Assembly (NCBI RefSeq): GCF_021603645.1
Contig: NZ_BQHJ01000001.1
Location: forward strand, 496,001-560,000
Reading direction: 5' to 3'
DNA length: 64,000 nucleotides
Source: Pseudomonas pseudonitroreducens
GTDB lineage: Bacteria > Pseudomonadota > Gammaproteobacteria > Pseudomonadales > Pseudomonadaceae
The notes beneath the pieces were generated by a model that saw only the letters and a program-made list of their open reading frames with translations, searched no databases and was not told the DNA's origin. Below, one piece after another: positions 27,510 through 39,039 of the stretch. Position numbers and translations under genes: made by a program. Position 1 is the first letter of the stretch. Each line of letters begins with the position of its first letter.

Positions 27510-28754
27510 GTGTCGCGTAGACGCGTAGTCATCACTGGCATGGGAATGTTGTCGCCCCTGGGTGTGGATGTGCCGAGCAGTTGGGAAGGCATTCTCGCCG
27601 GGCGCAGCGGTATCGCCCCGATCGAACACATGGATCTGTCCGCCTTTGCCACCCGTTTCGGCGGCTCGGTGAAAGGGTTCGACGTCGAGCAATACATGTC
27701 CGCCAAGGAAGCTCGCAAACTCGACCTGTTCATCCAGTACGGCCTGGCTGCCAGCTACCAGGCGGTGCGCGATTCCGGCCTGGAAGTCACCGACGCCAAC
27801 CGGGAGCGCATCGGCGTTGCCATCGGTTCGGGCATCGGCGGTCTGACCAACATCGAAAACACCTGTCGTTCGCTGTTCGAACAGGGCCCGCGGCGCATCT
27901 CGCCGTTCTTTGTCCCTGGCTCGGTCATCAACATGGTTTCCGGGTTCCTGTCGATCAACCTCGGTCTGCAGGGCCCCAACTACGCCATCACCACCGCCTG
28001 CACCACCGGCACCCACAATATCGGCATGGCCGCGCGCAATATTGCCTACGGTGACGCTGACGTGATGGTTGCCGGCGGCTCCGAAATGGCGGCCTGTGGT
28101 CTCGGTCTGGGCGGCTTCGGCGCCGCTCGTGCACTGTCCACTCGCAACGACGAGCCGACCAAGGCCAGCCGTCCGTGGGACCAGGATCGCGACGGCTTCG
28201 TGCTTTCCGACGGCGCAGGCGCGCTGGTACTGGAAGAGCTGGAGCACGCCAAGGCGCGTGGCGCGCGCATCTATGCTGAGGTCGTCGGCTTCGGCATGAG
28301 CGGTGACGCCTTCCACATGACCGCTCCGCCAGAAGATGGCGCCGGTGCTGCCCGCTGCATGAAAGCCGCGCTGCGCGATGCCGGGCTGAACCCCGAGCAG
28401 GTCGACTACATCAACGCCCATGGCACCTCGACGCCGGCCGGCGACATCGCGGAAATCGCCGCGGTGAAATCGATCTTCGGCGACCACGCCTACCAGCTGT
28501 CGATGAGCTCGACCAAGTCCATGACCGGCCACCTGCTGGGTGCTGCCGGTGCGGTCGAGGCGATCTTCTGCGTGCTTGCGTTGCGTGATCAGGTTGCCCC
28601 GCCGACCATCAACCTGGACAACCCCAGCGAAGGCTGCGACCTCGATCTGGTCGCCCACCAGGCCAAGGAGCGTCCGATCGAGGTGGCCCTGTCCAACTCC
28701 TTCGGCTTCGGTGGCACCAACGGTTCCCTGGTGTTCCGCCGGTTCCACGGCTGA
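27510..28754 (+). CDS. fabF: Beta-ketoacyl-ACP synthase II FabF
   Basis: FabF condenses malonyl-ACP with acyl-ACP and controls the temperature-dependent C16:1 to C18:1 step. The start is GTG at 27510. Cys164 in TACTTGTHN is the nucleophile, the two His lie in [11 protein letters not shown] and [15 protein letters not shown], and the C-terminal NSFGFGGTN is present. The 414-residue length is normal. It overlaps pabC by one base at TGATG. Confidence 0.96.
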   Translation: MSRRRVVITGMGMLSPLGVDVPSSWEGILAGRSGIAPIEHMDLSAFATRFGGSVKGFDVEQYMSAKEARKLDLFIQYGLAASYQAVRDSGLEVTDANRERIGVAIGSGIGGLTNIENTCRSLFEQGPRRISPFFVPGSVINMVSGFLSINLGLQGPNYAITTACTTGTHNIGMAARNIAYGDADVMVAGGSEMAACGLGLGGFGAARALSTRNDEPTKASRPWDQDRDGFVLSDGAGALVLEELEHAKARGARIYAEVVGFGMSGDAFHMTAPPEDGAGAARCMKAALRDAGLNPEQVDYINAHGTSTPAGDIAEIAAVKSIFGDHAYQLSMSSTKSMTGHLLGAAGAVEAIFCVLALRDQVAPPTINLDNPSEGCDLDLVAHQAKERPIEVALSNSFGFGGTNGSLVFRRFHG

Positions 28755-29569
28755 TGCTGAGCTGGATCGACGGCCAGGGCGCCGAGGTGCTGTCCGCGCG
28801 TGATCGCGGACTAGCCTACGGCGACGGGCTGTTCGAGACCATTCGCGTGTCCGCAGGCCGCCCGCGCCTGCTGGCGCGCCATCGGGCGAGGCTGGAAGAG
28901 GGCGTCAGGCGCCTGTCCCTGCCGGTCTCGCTAGATCTCGTCGAAGATGAAATCCTGCGTTTCTCCGCCCTGCTCGGTGATGGTGTCGCCAAGCTGATGC
29001 TGACCCGCGGCGAAGGCGCGCGCGGCTACGCGCCACAGGCCGACGCCCAGGTGCGTCGACTGTTGCTGGCCTCGCCCGCACCGGCTTACCCGGCGAAGAA
29101 CCGGGAGGAGGGCGTAAGGCTCTTCTCCTGCGCCACCCGCCTGGCCGAGCAGCCCCTGCTGGCCGGCCTCAAGCACCTCAATCGCCTGGAGCAGGTCCTG
29201 GCTCGCGCCGAATGGAGCGATCCGGCATTCGCCGAAGGTTTGATGCGCGATGTTTCCGGGCGCATCGTCGAAGGCGTGTTCAGCAACCTGTTCCTGGTCC
29301 GCCAGAGTGAGCTGATCACCGCCGAGCTCAGCCGCTGCGGCGTTGCTGGCGTAATGCGCGCGGAGATTCTCGAGCGCGCGCGCGACCTGGGGTTGCCGGT
29401 TATCGTCGGCGACATCGAGTACAGCGAACTGGCGCGCGCCGATGAGGTCTTTCTCTGCAACAGTCTCTACGGTATCTGGCCGGTGCGCGGTGTGGCCGAG
29501 TTCGCTTGGCCGGTCGGGGCGCTGACCCGTAAACTGCAGGGCCAACTCCGCGAACTTCTGGATTCCTGA
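28754..29569 (+). CDS. pabC: Aminodeoxychorismate lyase PabC
   Basis: PabC is a PLP enzyme that releases pyruvate from aminodeoxychorismate to give 4-aminobenzoate for folate. SARDRGLAYGDGLFETIRV is the family N-terminus, the PLP-binding Lys is in LKHLNRLEQV, and FLCNSLYGIWPV lies near the C-terminus. It has 271 residues. Branched-chain transaminases share the fold, but the fabF-pabC-mltG context supports PabC. Confidence 0.93.
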   Translation: MLSWIDGQGAEVLSARDRGLAYGDGLFETIRVSAGRPRLLARHRARLEEGVRRLSLPVSLDLVEDEILRFSALLGDGVAKLMLTRGEGARGYAPQADAQVRRLLLASPAPAYPAKNREEGVRLFSCATRLAEQPLLAGLKHLNRLEQVLARAEWSDPAFAEGLMRDVSGRIVEGVFSNLFLVRQSELITAELSRCGVAGVMRAEILERARDLGLPVIVGDIEYSELARADEVFLCNSLYGIWPVRGVAEFAWPVGALTRKLQGQLRELLDS

Positions 29570-29572
29570 TAC

Positions 29573-32307
<2,735 letters not shown>

Positions 32308-32343
32308 AATCCGGCCATCGGAAAAATCTGCCAGGACAGCTGA

Positions 32344-32700
32344 ATGAGCTTGCCACCAAATCTGGGTCCGCGTAACGGAATCCTGTCCCTGACCATCAAG
32401 GACAAATCCGTGCTGTATGCCGCCTACATGCCGTTCATCCGCAACGGTGGGCTGTTCATTCCGACCAACAAGACCTACAAGCTGGGCGATGAGGTCTTCA
32501 TGCTGCTCAACCTGATGGATGAGCCGGAGAAGATCCCGGTCGCCGGCAAGGTGGTCTGGATCACGCCCAAGGGCGCCCAGGGCAACCGCGCCGCCGGTAT
32601 CGGCGTGCAGTTCAACGATGGCGACAATACCGCGCGCAACAAGATCGAGACCTACCTCGCCGGCGCGCTGAAGTCGGACCGCCCGACCCATACCATGTAG
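32344..32700 (+). CDS. pilZ: Type IV pilus assembly protein PilZ
   Basis: PilZ is a 118-residue cytosolic protein required for type IV pilus biogenesis. It gave its name to the c-di-GMP domain but lacks the binding RxxxR motif, as here: the N-terminus is MSLPPNLGPRNGILSLTIKD. FIRNGGLFIPTNKTYKLGDEVFMLL and GIGVQFND follow as in P. aeruginosa PilZ. It is known to bind PilB and FimX. The gene is 36 bases after holB. Confidence 0.96.
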   Translation: MSLPPNLGPRNGILSLTIKDKSVLYAAYMPFIRNGGLFIPTNKTYKLGDEVFMLLNLMDEPEKIPVAGKVVWITPKGAQGNRAAGIGVQFNDGDNTARNKIETYLAGALKSDRPTHTM

Positions 32701-32756
32701 CCCATGCCCTGTAGCCCATGCCATGCGAGAATGGCAGGCCATACAGGTTGCAAACA

Positions 32757-32780
32757 CGAAGCGCCCTCAGGGGCGCTTCG
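32757..32780. terminator. Perfect hairpin between pilZ and tatD
   Basis: A 10-bp stem (CGAAGCGCCC, 32757-32766, with 32771-32780) has a TCAG loop. The sequence after it is only moderately T-rich, so it may be a partial terminator or an mRNA processing/stability element. Confidence 0.45.
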
Positions 32781-32800
32781 TCATTTCCGGAGAACGTTTC

Positions 32801-33577
32801 ATGCTGGTCGATTCCCACTGCCACCTCGATCGCCTCGATCTTGCCGCCCACGACGGCTCGCTGGATGCCGCGCTGGACGCCGCCCGCGCGCGTGGCGTCA
32901 GCCAGTTCCTGTGTATCGGCGTGAGTGCGGGCAATGCCAAGGCAGTGAAGGACCTGGCCGAGCGCTACACCGATGTGCATTGCTCGGTGGGCGTCCATCC
33001 GCTGGACCTGGAGCCCGGTGCCGCACCGGCGCTGGACTGGCTGCTGGGCGAGCTGAACCACCCGCGTGTGGTGGCCATCGGCGAGACCGGCCTGGACTAT
33101 CACTACGAGCCCGAAGCCGCCGAGTTGCAGCAGGAAGCCTTCCGCCTGCACCTGGAGGCCGCCAAGGTCACCGGCAAGCCGGTCATCGTGCATACCCGCG
33201 AGGCCCGCGCCGATACTCTGGCACTGCTGCGCGAGGCAGCGCTGCCGCAGGCCGGCGTACTGCACTGCTTCACCGAAAACTGGGAAATGGCCAAGGCGGC
33301 TCTGGATATCGGCTTCTACATCTCGCTATCGGGCATCGTCACTTTCCGCAATGCCGAACAGCTGCGCGATGTGGCGCGTCAGGTACCCGTTGACCGCCTG
33401 CTGGTGGAGACCGATTCGCCCTATCTCGCCCCTGTTCCTCACCGCGGCAAGCCGAACCTGCCCGAGTACGTGCGCGAAGTGGCCGAGTATCTGGCTGTAC
33501 TGCGTGGCGTGAGTTTCGAGACCCTCGCCGAGCAGACCACCGCCAACTTCCGTCGACTGTTCCCGCTGGCAGGTTGA
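32801..33577 (+). CDS. tatD: TatD-family metal-dependent deoxyribonuclease
   Basis: The ATG at 32801 has GGAGAA upstream and gives 258 residues. Metal ligands are in DSHCHLDRL, AIGETGLDYHYE, VIVHTREA and LLVETDSPYLAP, the TatD signature. The amidohydrolase-type barrel acts as a 3'-5' exonuclease or DNase in characterised members. In this operon position the gene is often called ycfH. The exact substrate is not shown by the sequence. Confidence 0.92.
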   Translation: MLVDSHCHLDRLDLAAHDGSLDAALDAARARGVSQFLCIGVSAGNAKAVKDLAERYTDVHCSVGVHPLDLEPGAAPALDWLLGELNHPRVVAIGETGLDYHYEPEAAELQQEAFRLHLEAAKVTGKPVIVHTREARADTLALLREAALPQAGVLHCFTENWEMAKAALDIGFYISLSGIVTFRNAEQLRDVARQVPVDRLLVETDSPYLAPVPHRGKPNLPEYVREVAEYLAVLRGVSFETLAEQTTANFRRLFPLAG

Positions 33578-33589
33578 TTGCCCCGGCGC

Positions 33590-33786
33590 CGATACTTTTA
33601 TGACGCGCAAAAAAAACCCGGGTTCTGGGGGATGAATCCGGGTCAAGACCATTAGGAGTGTAACAATAAGGTACGCGATCCTCGGTACCTTCACCGGCGG
33701 GGCACTTGGGGGGAGATGCCGCGCACCGGTATCTACAAGTATTGGTCAAGATGCCGCGGCTGCCACAGGGGGCCGGGTGTTTTTTA
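33590..33786 (+). ncRNA. rgsA: Small regulatory RNA RgsA (P16), with promoter
   Basis: The 264-base gap after tatD holds a structured element where P. aeruginosa encodes RgsA. CGATACT (33590-33596) resembles a sigma-S -10 box. Downstream are three stems: ACCCGG/CCGGGT (~33615-33642), GGTAC/GTACC (~33670-33689), and a longer stem from ~33691 to ~33730 (ACCGG...CCGGT). A last imperfect stem (33757-33775) is followed by TTTTTT (33780-33785). RgsA is known as an RpoS-dependent sRNA involved in stress resistance. The identity rests on position, structure and promoter, not on alignment, and the real ends may be shorter. Confidence 0.68.
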
Positions 33787-33841
33787 AACGGATTTGGAAT
33801 ACATCACACTGCGCTGAGCAGCTTTCTCGGCCGTGCCTGGG

Positions 33842-34975
33842 TTATTGCCCCGCCAGAACCCCGATCAACCCCAGAGTTTCCTCGATTACCGCCTCGCTGG
33901 TGTAGAAGTGCGGCGAGAAGCGGATGCCGGCGCCGCGCTGGATGCACACCACCTGCTCGGCGCGCAGGCGTTCCAGCAGGCGGGTGTTGTCCCAGCCGGC
34001 CAGGCTGAAGGTCAGGATGCCGGCGCGCCGGGTCGGGTCCAGCGGGCTGTGCAGTGAAGCGCCGCTGATGCGGCCAAGGCCGTCGTGCAGTTGCTGGACG
34101 CGCGCCTGGACCAGCTCGCCCACCGTCGCCATGCCAACGTCCTCCAGCAGGCTCAGGCTGGCGTCCAGCGCCACTGCCCCGAGCATGTTCGGGCTGCCGC
34201 ACTCGAAGCGCCGGGCGCTGCGCGCAGGCTGCCAGTCGGCCAGGTCGTAATTACCGGCGTTCTCCAGCATGTGCCAGCCGTATTCCTGCAGTGCCAGTTG
34301 CTCGCGCTCGGCGGCGCGGCAATAGAACACACCCAGGCCCTCCGGGCCGAGCATCCATTTGTGGCCGTCGGCCATGGCGAAGGCGCAGTCGTAGGCCTGG
34401 ACGTCGAAGGGCAGGGCGCCCAGTTGCTGGATGGCATCGATGCAATACAGCACGCCGCGCTGGCGGCATCCGGCGCCGAGGCGTTCCAGATCCATGCGCA
34501 GTCCGCTGGCGTACTGTACGGCGCTGATCGACAGCAGGCGCGTGCGCGGGGTGCAGGCGGCCAGCAGGGCGCCTTCCGGATCATCGCCGTCCAGGCTCAC
34601 CTGGATGACTTCCACGCCACGAGGTTTCAACGCTTCCCAGACAACGCGGTTGGAAGGGAACTCCTGATCGCTGATCACTACCTGGTCGCCGGCACGCCAG
34701 TCCAGGCCGAAGGCGACGAACGACAGCGCCTCAGAGGTGTTCTTCACCAGGGCGATGTCACCGGTGGTCTGGGCATTCACCAGGCGCATCAGGCGCTCGC
34801 GCAGGCGCTTCTCGACGGTCAGCCACTGCGGGTAGTCGCGCGCACCCAGCAGGATGTTCTCCCGGGCGAACGCGGCGACGGCGTCTGCGCTGCGTTGGGG
34901 CCAGGGGGCGACTGCCGCGTGGTTCAGGTAGCGCAGGCCGGTTTGTTGGGGAAACTCGGAAGAAAAGCTAATCAT
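33842..34975 (-). CDS. Class V PLP-dependent aminotransferase
   Basis: The 377-residue protein has the class V layout with YLNHAAVAPWP at the N-terminus, VKNTSEALSFVAFGLDW, and MADGHKWMLGPEGLGVFY, whose Lys binds PLP. It resembles isopenicillin-N epimerase/kynureninase-like members more than cysteine desulfurases, because no catalytic Cys loop is evident. The gene is convergent with rgsA and divergent from the TetR gene. The substrate is not predictable. Confidence 0.85.
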   Translation of the reverse strand: MISFSSEFPQQTGLRYLNHAAVAPWPQRSADAVAAFARENILLGARDYPQWLTVEKRLRERLMRLVNAQTTGDIALVKNTSEALSFVAFGLDWRAGDQVVISDQEFPSNRVVWEALKPRGVEVIQVSLDGDDPEGALLAACTPRTRLLSISAVQYASGLRMDLERLGAGCRQRGVLYCIDAIQQLGALPFDVQAYDCAFAMADGHKWMLGPEGLGVFYCRAAEREQLALQEYGWHMLENAGNYDLADWQPARSARRFECGSPNMLGAVALDASLSLLEDVGMATVGELVQARVQQLHDGLGRISGASLHSPLDPTRRAGILTFSLAGWDNTRLLERLRAEQVVCIQRGAGIRFSPHFYTSEAVIEETLGLIGVLAGQ

Positions 34976-35059
34976 GTCGGATGATCCGTGCAATTTGGCG
35001 CTGAATAGGCATAATACGCGGCTTCGAATTTTGACTATTTTTGACCGAACAGTCTTTTT

Positions 35060-35698
35060 ATGCAGAAAGAGCCGCGCAAGGTTCGCGAATTCCGTCGTCG
35101 CGAACAGGAAATCCTCGACACCGCCCTCAAGCTGTTCCTCGAACAGGGCGAAGACAGTGTCACGGTCGAAATGATCGCCGATGCCGTGGGCATCGGCAAA
35201 GGCACCATCTACAAGCACTTCAAGTCCAAGGCGGAGATCTACCTGCGCCTGATGCTGGACTATGAGCGCGATCTGGCCGACCTGTTCCACTCCGAAGACG
35301 TCGCCCGCGACAAGGAACGCCTGTCGCGCGCCTACTTCGAGTTCCGCATGCGCGACCCGCAGCGCTACCGCCTGTTCGACCGCCTGGAAGAGAAGGTGGT
35401 GAAGACCAGCCAGGTCCCGGAGATGATCGAGGAACTGCACAAGATCCGCGAGTCCAACTTCGAGCGCCTGAGCCAACTGATCAAGGAGCGCATCGCGGCG
35501 GGCAAGCTGGAAGATGTGCCGGCCTACTTCCACTACTGTGCAGCCTGGGCGCTGGTGCATGGCGCCGTGGCGCTGTACCACTCGCCGTTCTGGCGCGAGG
35601 TGCTGGAGGACCAGGAGGGCTTCTTCCAGTTCCTCATGGACATCGGCGTGCGCATGGGCAACAAGCGCAAGCGCGACGGCGATACACCTGCCGCCTGA
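35060..35698 (+). CDS. TetR-family transcriptional regulator
   Basis: The N-terminal helix-turn-helix is clear (ILDTALKLFLEQGEDSVTVEMIADAVGIGKGTIYKHFKSK region, residues ~17-57). The ligand-binding C-terminal domain has no assignable ligand. At 212 residues it fits the PA2957-type regulator found here in P. aeruginosa. An imperfect dyad GACCGAACAGTC lies just before the start (35043-35054) and could be an autoregulatory operator. There is no obvious ribosome-binding site, so the start could be different. Confidence 0.86.
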   Translation: MQKEPRKVREFRRREQEILDTALKLFLEQGEDSVTVEMIADAVGIGKGTIYKHFKSKAEIYLRLMLDYERDLADLFHSEDVARDKERLSRAYFEFRMRDPQRYRLFDRLEEKVVKTSQVPEMIEELHKIRESNFERLSQLIKERIAAGKLEDVPAYFHYCAAWALVHGAVALYHSPFWREVLEDQEGFFQFLMDIGVRMGNKRKRDGDTPAA

Positions 35699-35792
35699 GT
35701 CGGCATTCGCGTCACCCATCGTCGTTCGTGCGACAGGGCGGTCGGTGAGGGTGGGGATATACTTGCATGAGTGATACCCACCGGAGCCGAGC

Positions 35793-36761
35793 ATGATCGT
35801 CGACCGCCAGGGCAGGCGCTTCCGCAATCTTCGCGTCAGCCTGACCGCCGCCTGCAACTACGCCTGCACGTACTGTGTGCCGGATGGCAAGCGTCTGGTC
35901 GCTGCGCAGGACGAGTTGTCGGCGGAGTCTTTGGTGCGCGGGGTTGCCTTTCTGATCGAGGCCGCTGGTATCGAGCGCCTGCGCGTTACCGGCGGCGAAC
36001 CGTTGGTCAGTCCAAAACTCGATGCCTTCCTGCACGGCGTCAGTCGTCTCGGCCTGCAGGACATTGCCATCACCACCAATGGCCAGCTGCTGTCGAAGAA
36101 GCTGCCGCTGCTGCTGGACTGCGGCATCCGCCGTCTCAATGTCTCCCTCGATACCCTGAATGCCGACGCTTTCCGGCGCATCGCCCGTGGCGGCGATCTG
36201 GGCTCGGTGCTCAAGGGGCTCGACGAGGCCCGCGCGGCGGGCCTGAAGATCAAGCTCAACATGGTCCCGCTGCGCGGACAGAACCTCGACCAGGTCGTGC
36301 CGCTGCTGGACTACTGCCTGGAGCACGGCTTCGAGCTGCGCTTCATCGAACTGATGCGCATGGGCCATCTGGCCCGTGATTCCAATGCCTTCAACCAGCA
36401 GTTCATCGGCATGCCGGAGCTGCTGGAGCTGATCGGCGAACGCCATCCCTACGTCCAGGCCGATGCGCCGGTGGATGCCACCGCGCTGCGCTACGAAGTG
36501 CCGGGGCGCGGCTTCTTTGGCGTGATCGCCAACGAGAGCGTGCCGTTCTGCCGGACCTGTTCGCGGCTGCGCCTGTCCTCCACCGGCTGGCTGCATGGCT
36601 GCCTGTCGTCAAGCAATCGCCATTACATCGGCGACCTGCTGGACAAGCCGCGCCACCAGGCGCTACCGGCCCTGCAGCGGTTGCTGGTGAGCGCCCTGGC
36701 GGACAAGCAGGAAGTCGCCTTTTCCGGTGGCGTCACCATCATGAAGATCATCGGCGGCTGA
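35793..36761 (+). CDS. moaA: MoaA-family radical SAM GTP 3',8-cyclase
   Basis: MoaA converts GTP into a cyclic intermediate in the first step of molybdenum cofactor synthesis. The N-terminal radical SAM cluster is CNYACTYC (Cys21, 25, 28), followed by RVTGGEPLV. The C-terminal second cluster has CRTC and a third Cys 13 residues on (Cys253, 256, 270), the MoaA spacing, and the chain ends in GG, the MoaA tail that enters the active site. It has 322 residues. No other moa genes are adjacent, so this may be a paralogue. The next gene is another radical SAM protein. Confidence 0.78.
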   Translation: MIVDRQGRRFRNLRVSLTAACNYACTYCVPDGKRLVAAQDELSAESLVRGVAFLIEAAGIERLRVTGGEPLVSPKLDAFLHGVSRLGLQDIAITTNGQLLSKKLPLLLDCGIRRLNVSLDTLNADAFRRIARGGDLGSVLKGLDEARAAGLKIKLNMVPLRGQNLDQVVPLLDYCLEHGFELRFIELMRMGHLARDSNAFNQQFIGMPELLELIGERHPYVQADAPVDATALRYEVPGRGFFGVIANESVPFCRTCSRLRLSSTGWLHGCLSSSNRHYIGDLLDKPRHQALPALQRLLVSALADKQEVAFSGGVTIMKIIGG

Positions 36762-36787
36762 GATCGCCCTCAAGACCTGATTAGCCC

Positions 36788-37681
36788 ATGCCCAACGAAT
36801 TCCCCATTTCCTACATCGAGCCGGTGTTCCGGCCGCCGAGCGAGGCGCACTCGCTCATTCTTCCCGTCACCAACGGCTGTTCGTGGAACCAGTGCGGCTT
36901 CTGCGAGATGTACACGCAACCTCAGAAGAAATTCCGCGCCCGCGATGAGGCCGAGGTGCTGGAGGAGATTCGCCGCTGTGGCGAGCGGCTGATCGTCCAG
37001 CGCGTGTTCCTCGCCGACGGCGATGCGCTGGTGTTGCCGACACGGCGCCTGCTCAACATCCTGCGCGCGATCCGTGAGCACATGCCTGAGGTGGACCGCG
37101 TCTCCAGCTATTGTCTGCCGCGCAACCTGCGCAAGAAGTCGGTGGAGGAACTCAAGGAGCTGGCCGATGCGGGCCTGCGCATGGCCTATGTGGGCGCCGA
37201 GTCCGGCGACGACGAAGTGCTGGCGCGGGTGAACAAGGGCGAGACTTATGCCTCCACGCTGGATGCCCTGCAGAAGCTGGGCGAGGCCGGGATCAAGCGC
37301 TCGGTGATGATTCTCAACGGCCTGGGCGGCAGTACGCTGAGCGTCCAGCACGCTGACAACTCGGCGCGCCTGATGAACGAAGCGCAGCCGGAATTCCTCT
37401 CCACCCTGGTGGTGAGCTTCCCCTCCGGCGAGGAGCGTTATCGAGCAGGCTTCCCGGACTTCCAGCCGCTGTCGCAGGCGGAACTGTTCGTCGAGGTCGA
37501 ACGCCTGCTGAGTGCGCTGGAGCTGCGCGACACGGTGTTCCGCAGCGATCATGCGTCCAACTACCTGGTGCTCAAGGGCACGCTGGGAGCGGACAAGGCT
37601 CGGTTGCTCGACCAGGTTCGCCAGGCCATCGAGCAGCCGCAGCGCGCGCATCTGCGCCAGGAATGGCAGCGCGGCCTGTGA
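36788..37681 (+). CDS. Radical SAM protein with CX4CX2C cluster motif
   Basis: The 297-residue protein binds its cluster through NGCSWNQCGFC (Cys31, 36, 39), a CX4CX2C spacing rather than the usual CX3CX2C. Downstream AYVGAESGDDEVLARVNKG resembles the COG1032/Elp3-like barrel, with no B12 domain. It starts 26 bases after the moaA-like gene and is probably co-transcribed with it. I do not recognise a function. Confidence 0.82.
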   Translation: MPNEFPISYIEPVFRPPSEAHSLILPVTNGCSWNQCGFCEMYTQPQKKFRARDEAEVLEEIRRCGERLIVQRVFLADGDALVLPTRRLLNILRAIREHMPEVDRVSSYCLPRNLRKKSVEELKELADAGLRMAYVGAESGDDEVLARVNKGETYASTLDALQKLGEAGIKRSVMILNGLGGSTLSVQHADNSARLMNEAQPEFLSTLVVSFPSGEERYRAGFPDFQPLSQAELFVEVERLLSALELRDTVFRSDHASNYLVLKGTLGADKARLLDQVRQAIEQPQRAHLRQEWQRGL

Positions 37682-37745
37682 TGGCGCGGAAGCTGCATTG
37701 CCTGTCCGAATGCCGGTTTTTCGTCGCCGGCTCCGGAGATTTCCC

Positions 37746-38357
37746 ATGCGCTACCTGATGTTGATCCTTGCCTTCGCCAGCCTGGGCGGCTGCATGAATC
37801 CCAGTGACCTGGCCGATGGCACCGACTATTACCTGCGTGATTCGGGCTTCCTCGATCACAGCCAGACCCGCCGTACCTCGAACTGGCGCCTGCAGCAGGA
37901 CTCCTTCATCTATATCGCCCAGGGTCCGTTCGTACCGCCAGGCCACCCTTACGCACGGCCTAACGTGGTGGCGGAGGAGGCGTTCAAGGGCTTCGTCCAG
38001 TACTTCCCGCTGGTGCGTCGGGCCAAGAGCCCGTTGGGGCTGGAGGGGGCGATGCAGGAAGCGCGCGCGGCGGGTGCCAATTATCTGTTGTATACCCGCT
38101 TTGCCCGTGGGGAAGACAATGTCGGCACCTACGAGGAATATGAGGACACCGACAACGCCGTGGGCCGCGACCGCAGCGTGATCCAGGTGATGCTGATCGA
38201 GACCGACAACCGCTACCTGGTCGATAGTGCGACTATCCGCAGCCGCGGCGGTTTTCTGACATTCTATGACGCCAGCCCCGAAGACCTGATCGGGCGGCCG
38301 CTGGAAGACTATGCCCGCAGCCTGCTGGGGGTGAAGACGCGAGAGGAGTACCAATGA
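37746..38357 (+). CDS. DUF4823 lipoprotein
   Basis: The signal [16 protein letters not shown] ends in a lipobox (LGGC), so this 203-residue protein is a lipoprotein. The mature domain matches DUF4823, with [14 protein letters not shown] and a C-terminal segment with [24 protein letters not shown]. The ATG at 37746 starts the signal peptide exactly. It overlaps the next gene as ATGA. The function is unknown. Confidence 0.85.
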   Translation: MRYLMLILAFASLGGCMNPSDLADGTDYYLRDSGFLDHSQTRRTSNWRLQQDSFIYIAQGPFVPPGHPYARPNVVAEEAFKGFVQYFPLVRRAKSPLGLEGAMQEARAAGANYLLYTRFARGEDNVGTYEEYEDTDNAVGRDRSVIQVMLIETDNRYLVDSATIRSRGGFLTFYDASPEDLIGRPLEDYARSLLGVKTREEYQ

Positions 38358-38932
38358 CTGATCCACAGACTCAATCGGACCGGGCCGGCAACCTGCTGGC
38401 GCAGATTCCCGCCAGCAAGGACAAGGGGCTGCCGCCGGTGCATCTGTGGAATCCGGATTGCTGCGGCGATATCGACATGCGCATCGCTCGCGACGGCACC
38501 TGGTATTACCTGGGCACGCCGATCGGTCGCAAGCCGATGGTGCGGCTGTTTTCCACCATCATCCGCCGCGATGGCGACGATTACTTCCTGGTCACACCGG
38601 TGGAGAGGTGCGGGATCACTGTCGATGACGCGCCTTTCGTCGCGGTGACCCTGACGGTCGAAGGGCAGGGCGAGCAGCAGGTGCTGCGCTTCACCACCAA
38701 TGTCGAGGATGAGGTAGTGGCCGATGCCGCGCATCCGATTCGCGTGGAACTCGATCCGCAGACCCAGGAGCCGTCGCCCTACGTGCTGGTCCGGGTGAAT
38801 CTGGAAGCGTTGATCCATCGCAACGTGTTCTACCAGCTGGTGGAGCTGGCCGTTCCGCGCGAGATCGACGGTGTCGACTGGCTGGGCGTCTGGAGTTCGG
38901 GGGAGTTCTTCCCCATCGCGCCGCAGCCGTGA
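38354..38932 (+). CDS. DUF1285 protein
   Basis: The 192-residue cytoplasmic protein has the DUF1285 pattern [39 protein letters not shown] and a FFPI ending. The family has a two-domain beta-rich fold in a structural genomics structure, but no activity is known to me. The ATG overlaps the upstream lipoprotein stop. A terminator follows, shared with etfD on the opposite strand. Confidence 0.85.
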   Translation: MTDPQTQSDRAGNLLAQIPASKDKGLPPVHLWNPDCCGDIDMRIARDGTWYYLGTPIGRKPMVRLFSTIIRRDGDDYFLVTPVERCGITVDDAPFVAVTLTVEGQGEQQVLRFTTNVEDEVVADAAHPIRVELDPQTQEPSPYVLVRVNLEALIHRNVFYQLVELAVPREIDGVDWLGVWSSGEFFPIAPQP

Positions 38933-38997
38933 CCTGGCGGTCTGAACGCGAACAGTAGTCCGCGCGATTCACCGCTACAAGTACTTAGCTTGCAAAG

Positions 38998-39024
38998 AAA
39001 AAGGCTCCCGAGGGAGCCTTTTTC
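38998..39024. terminator. Bidirectional terminator between DUF1285 gene and etfD
   Basis: AAAAAGGCTCCC with a GA apex pairs with its complement ending in TTTTT. It serves both convergent genes. Confidence 0.93.
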
Positions 39025-39039
39025 GTTACCGCCAACGCC

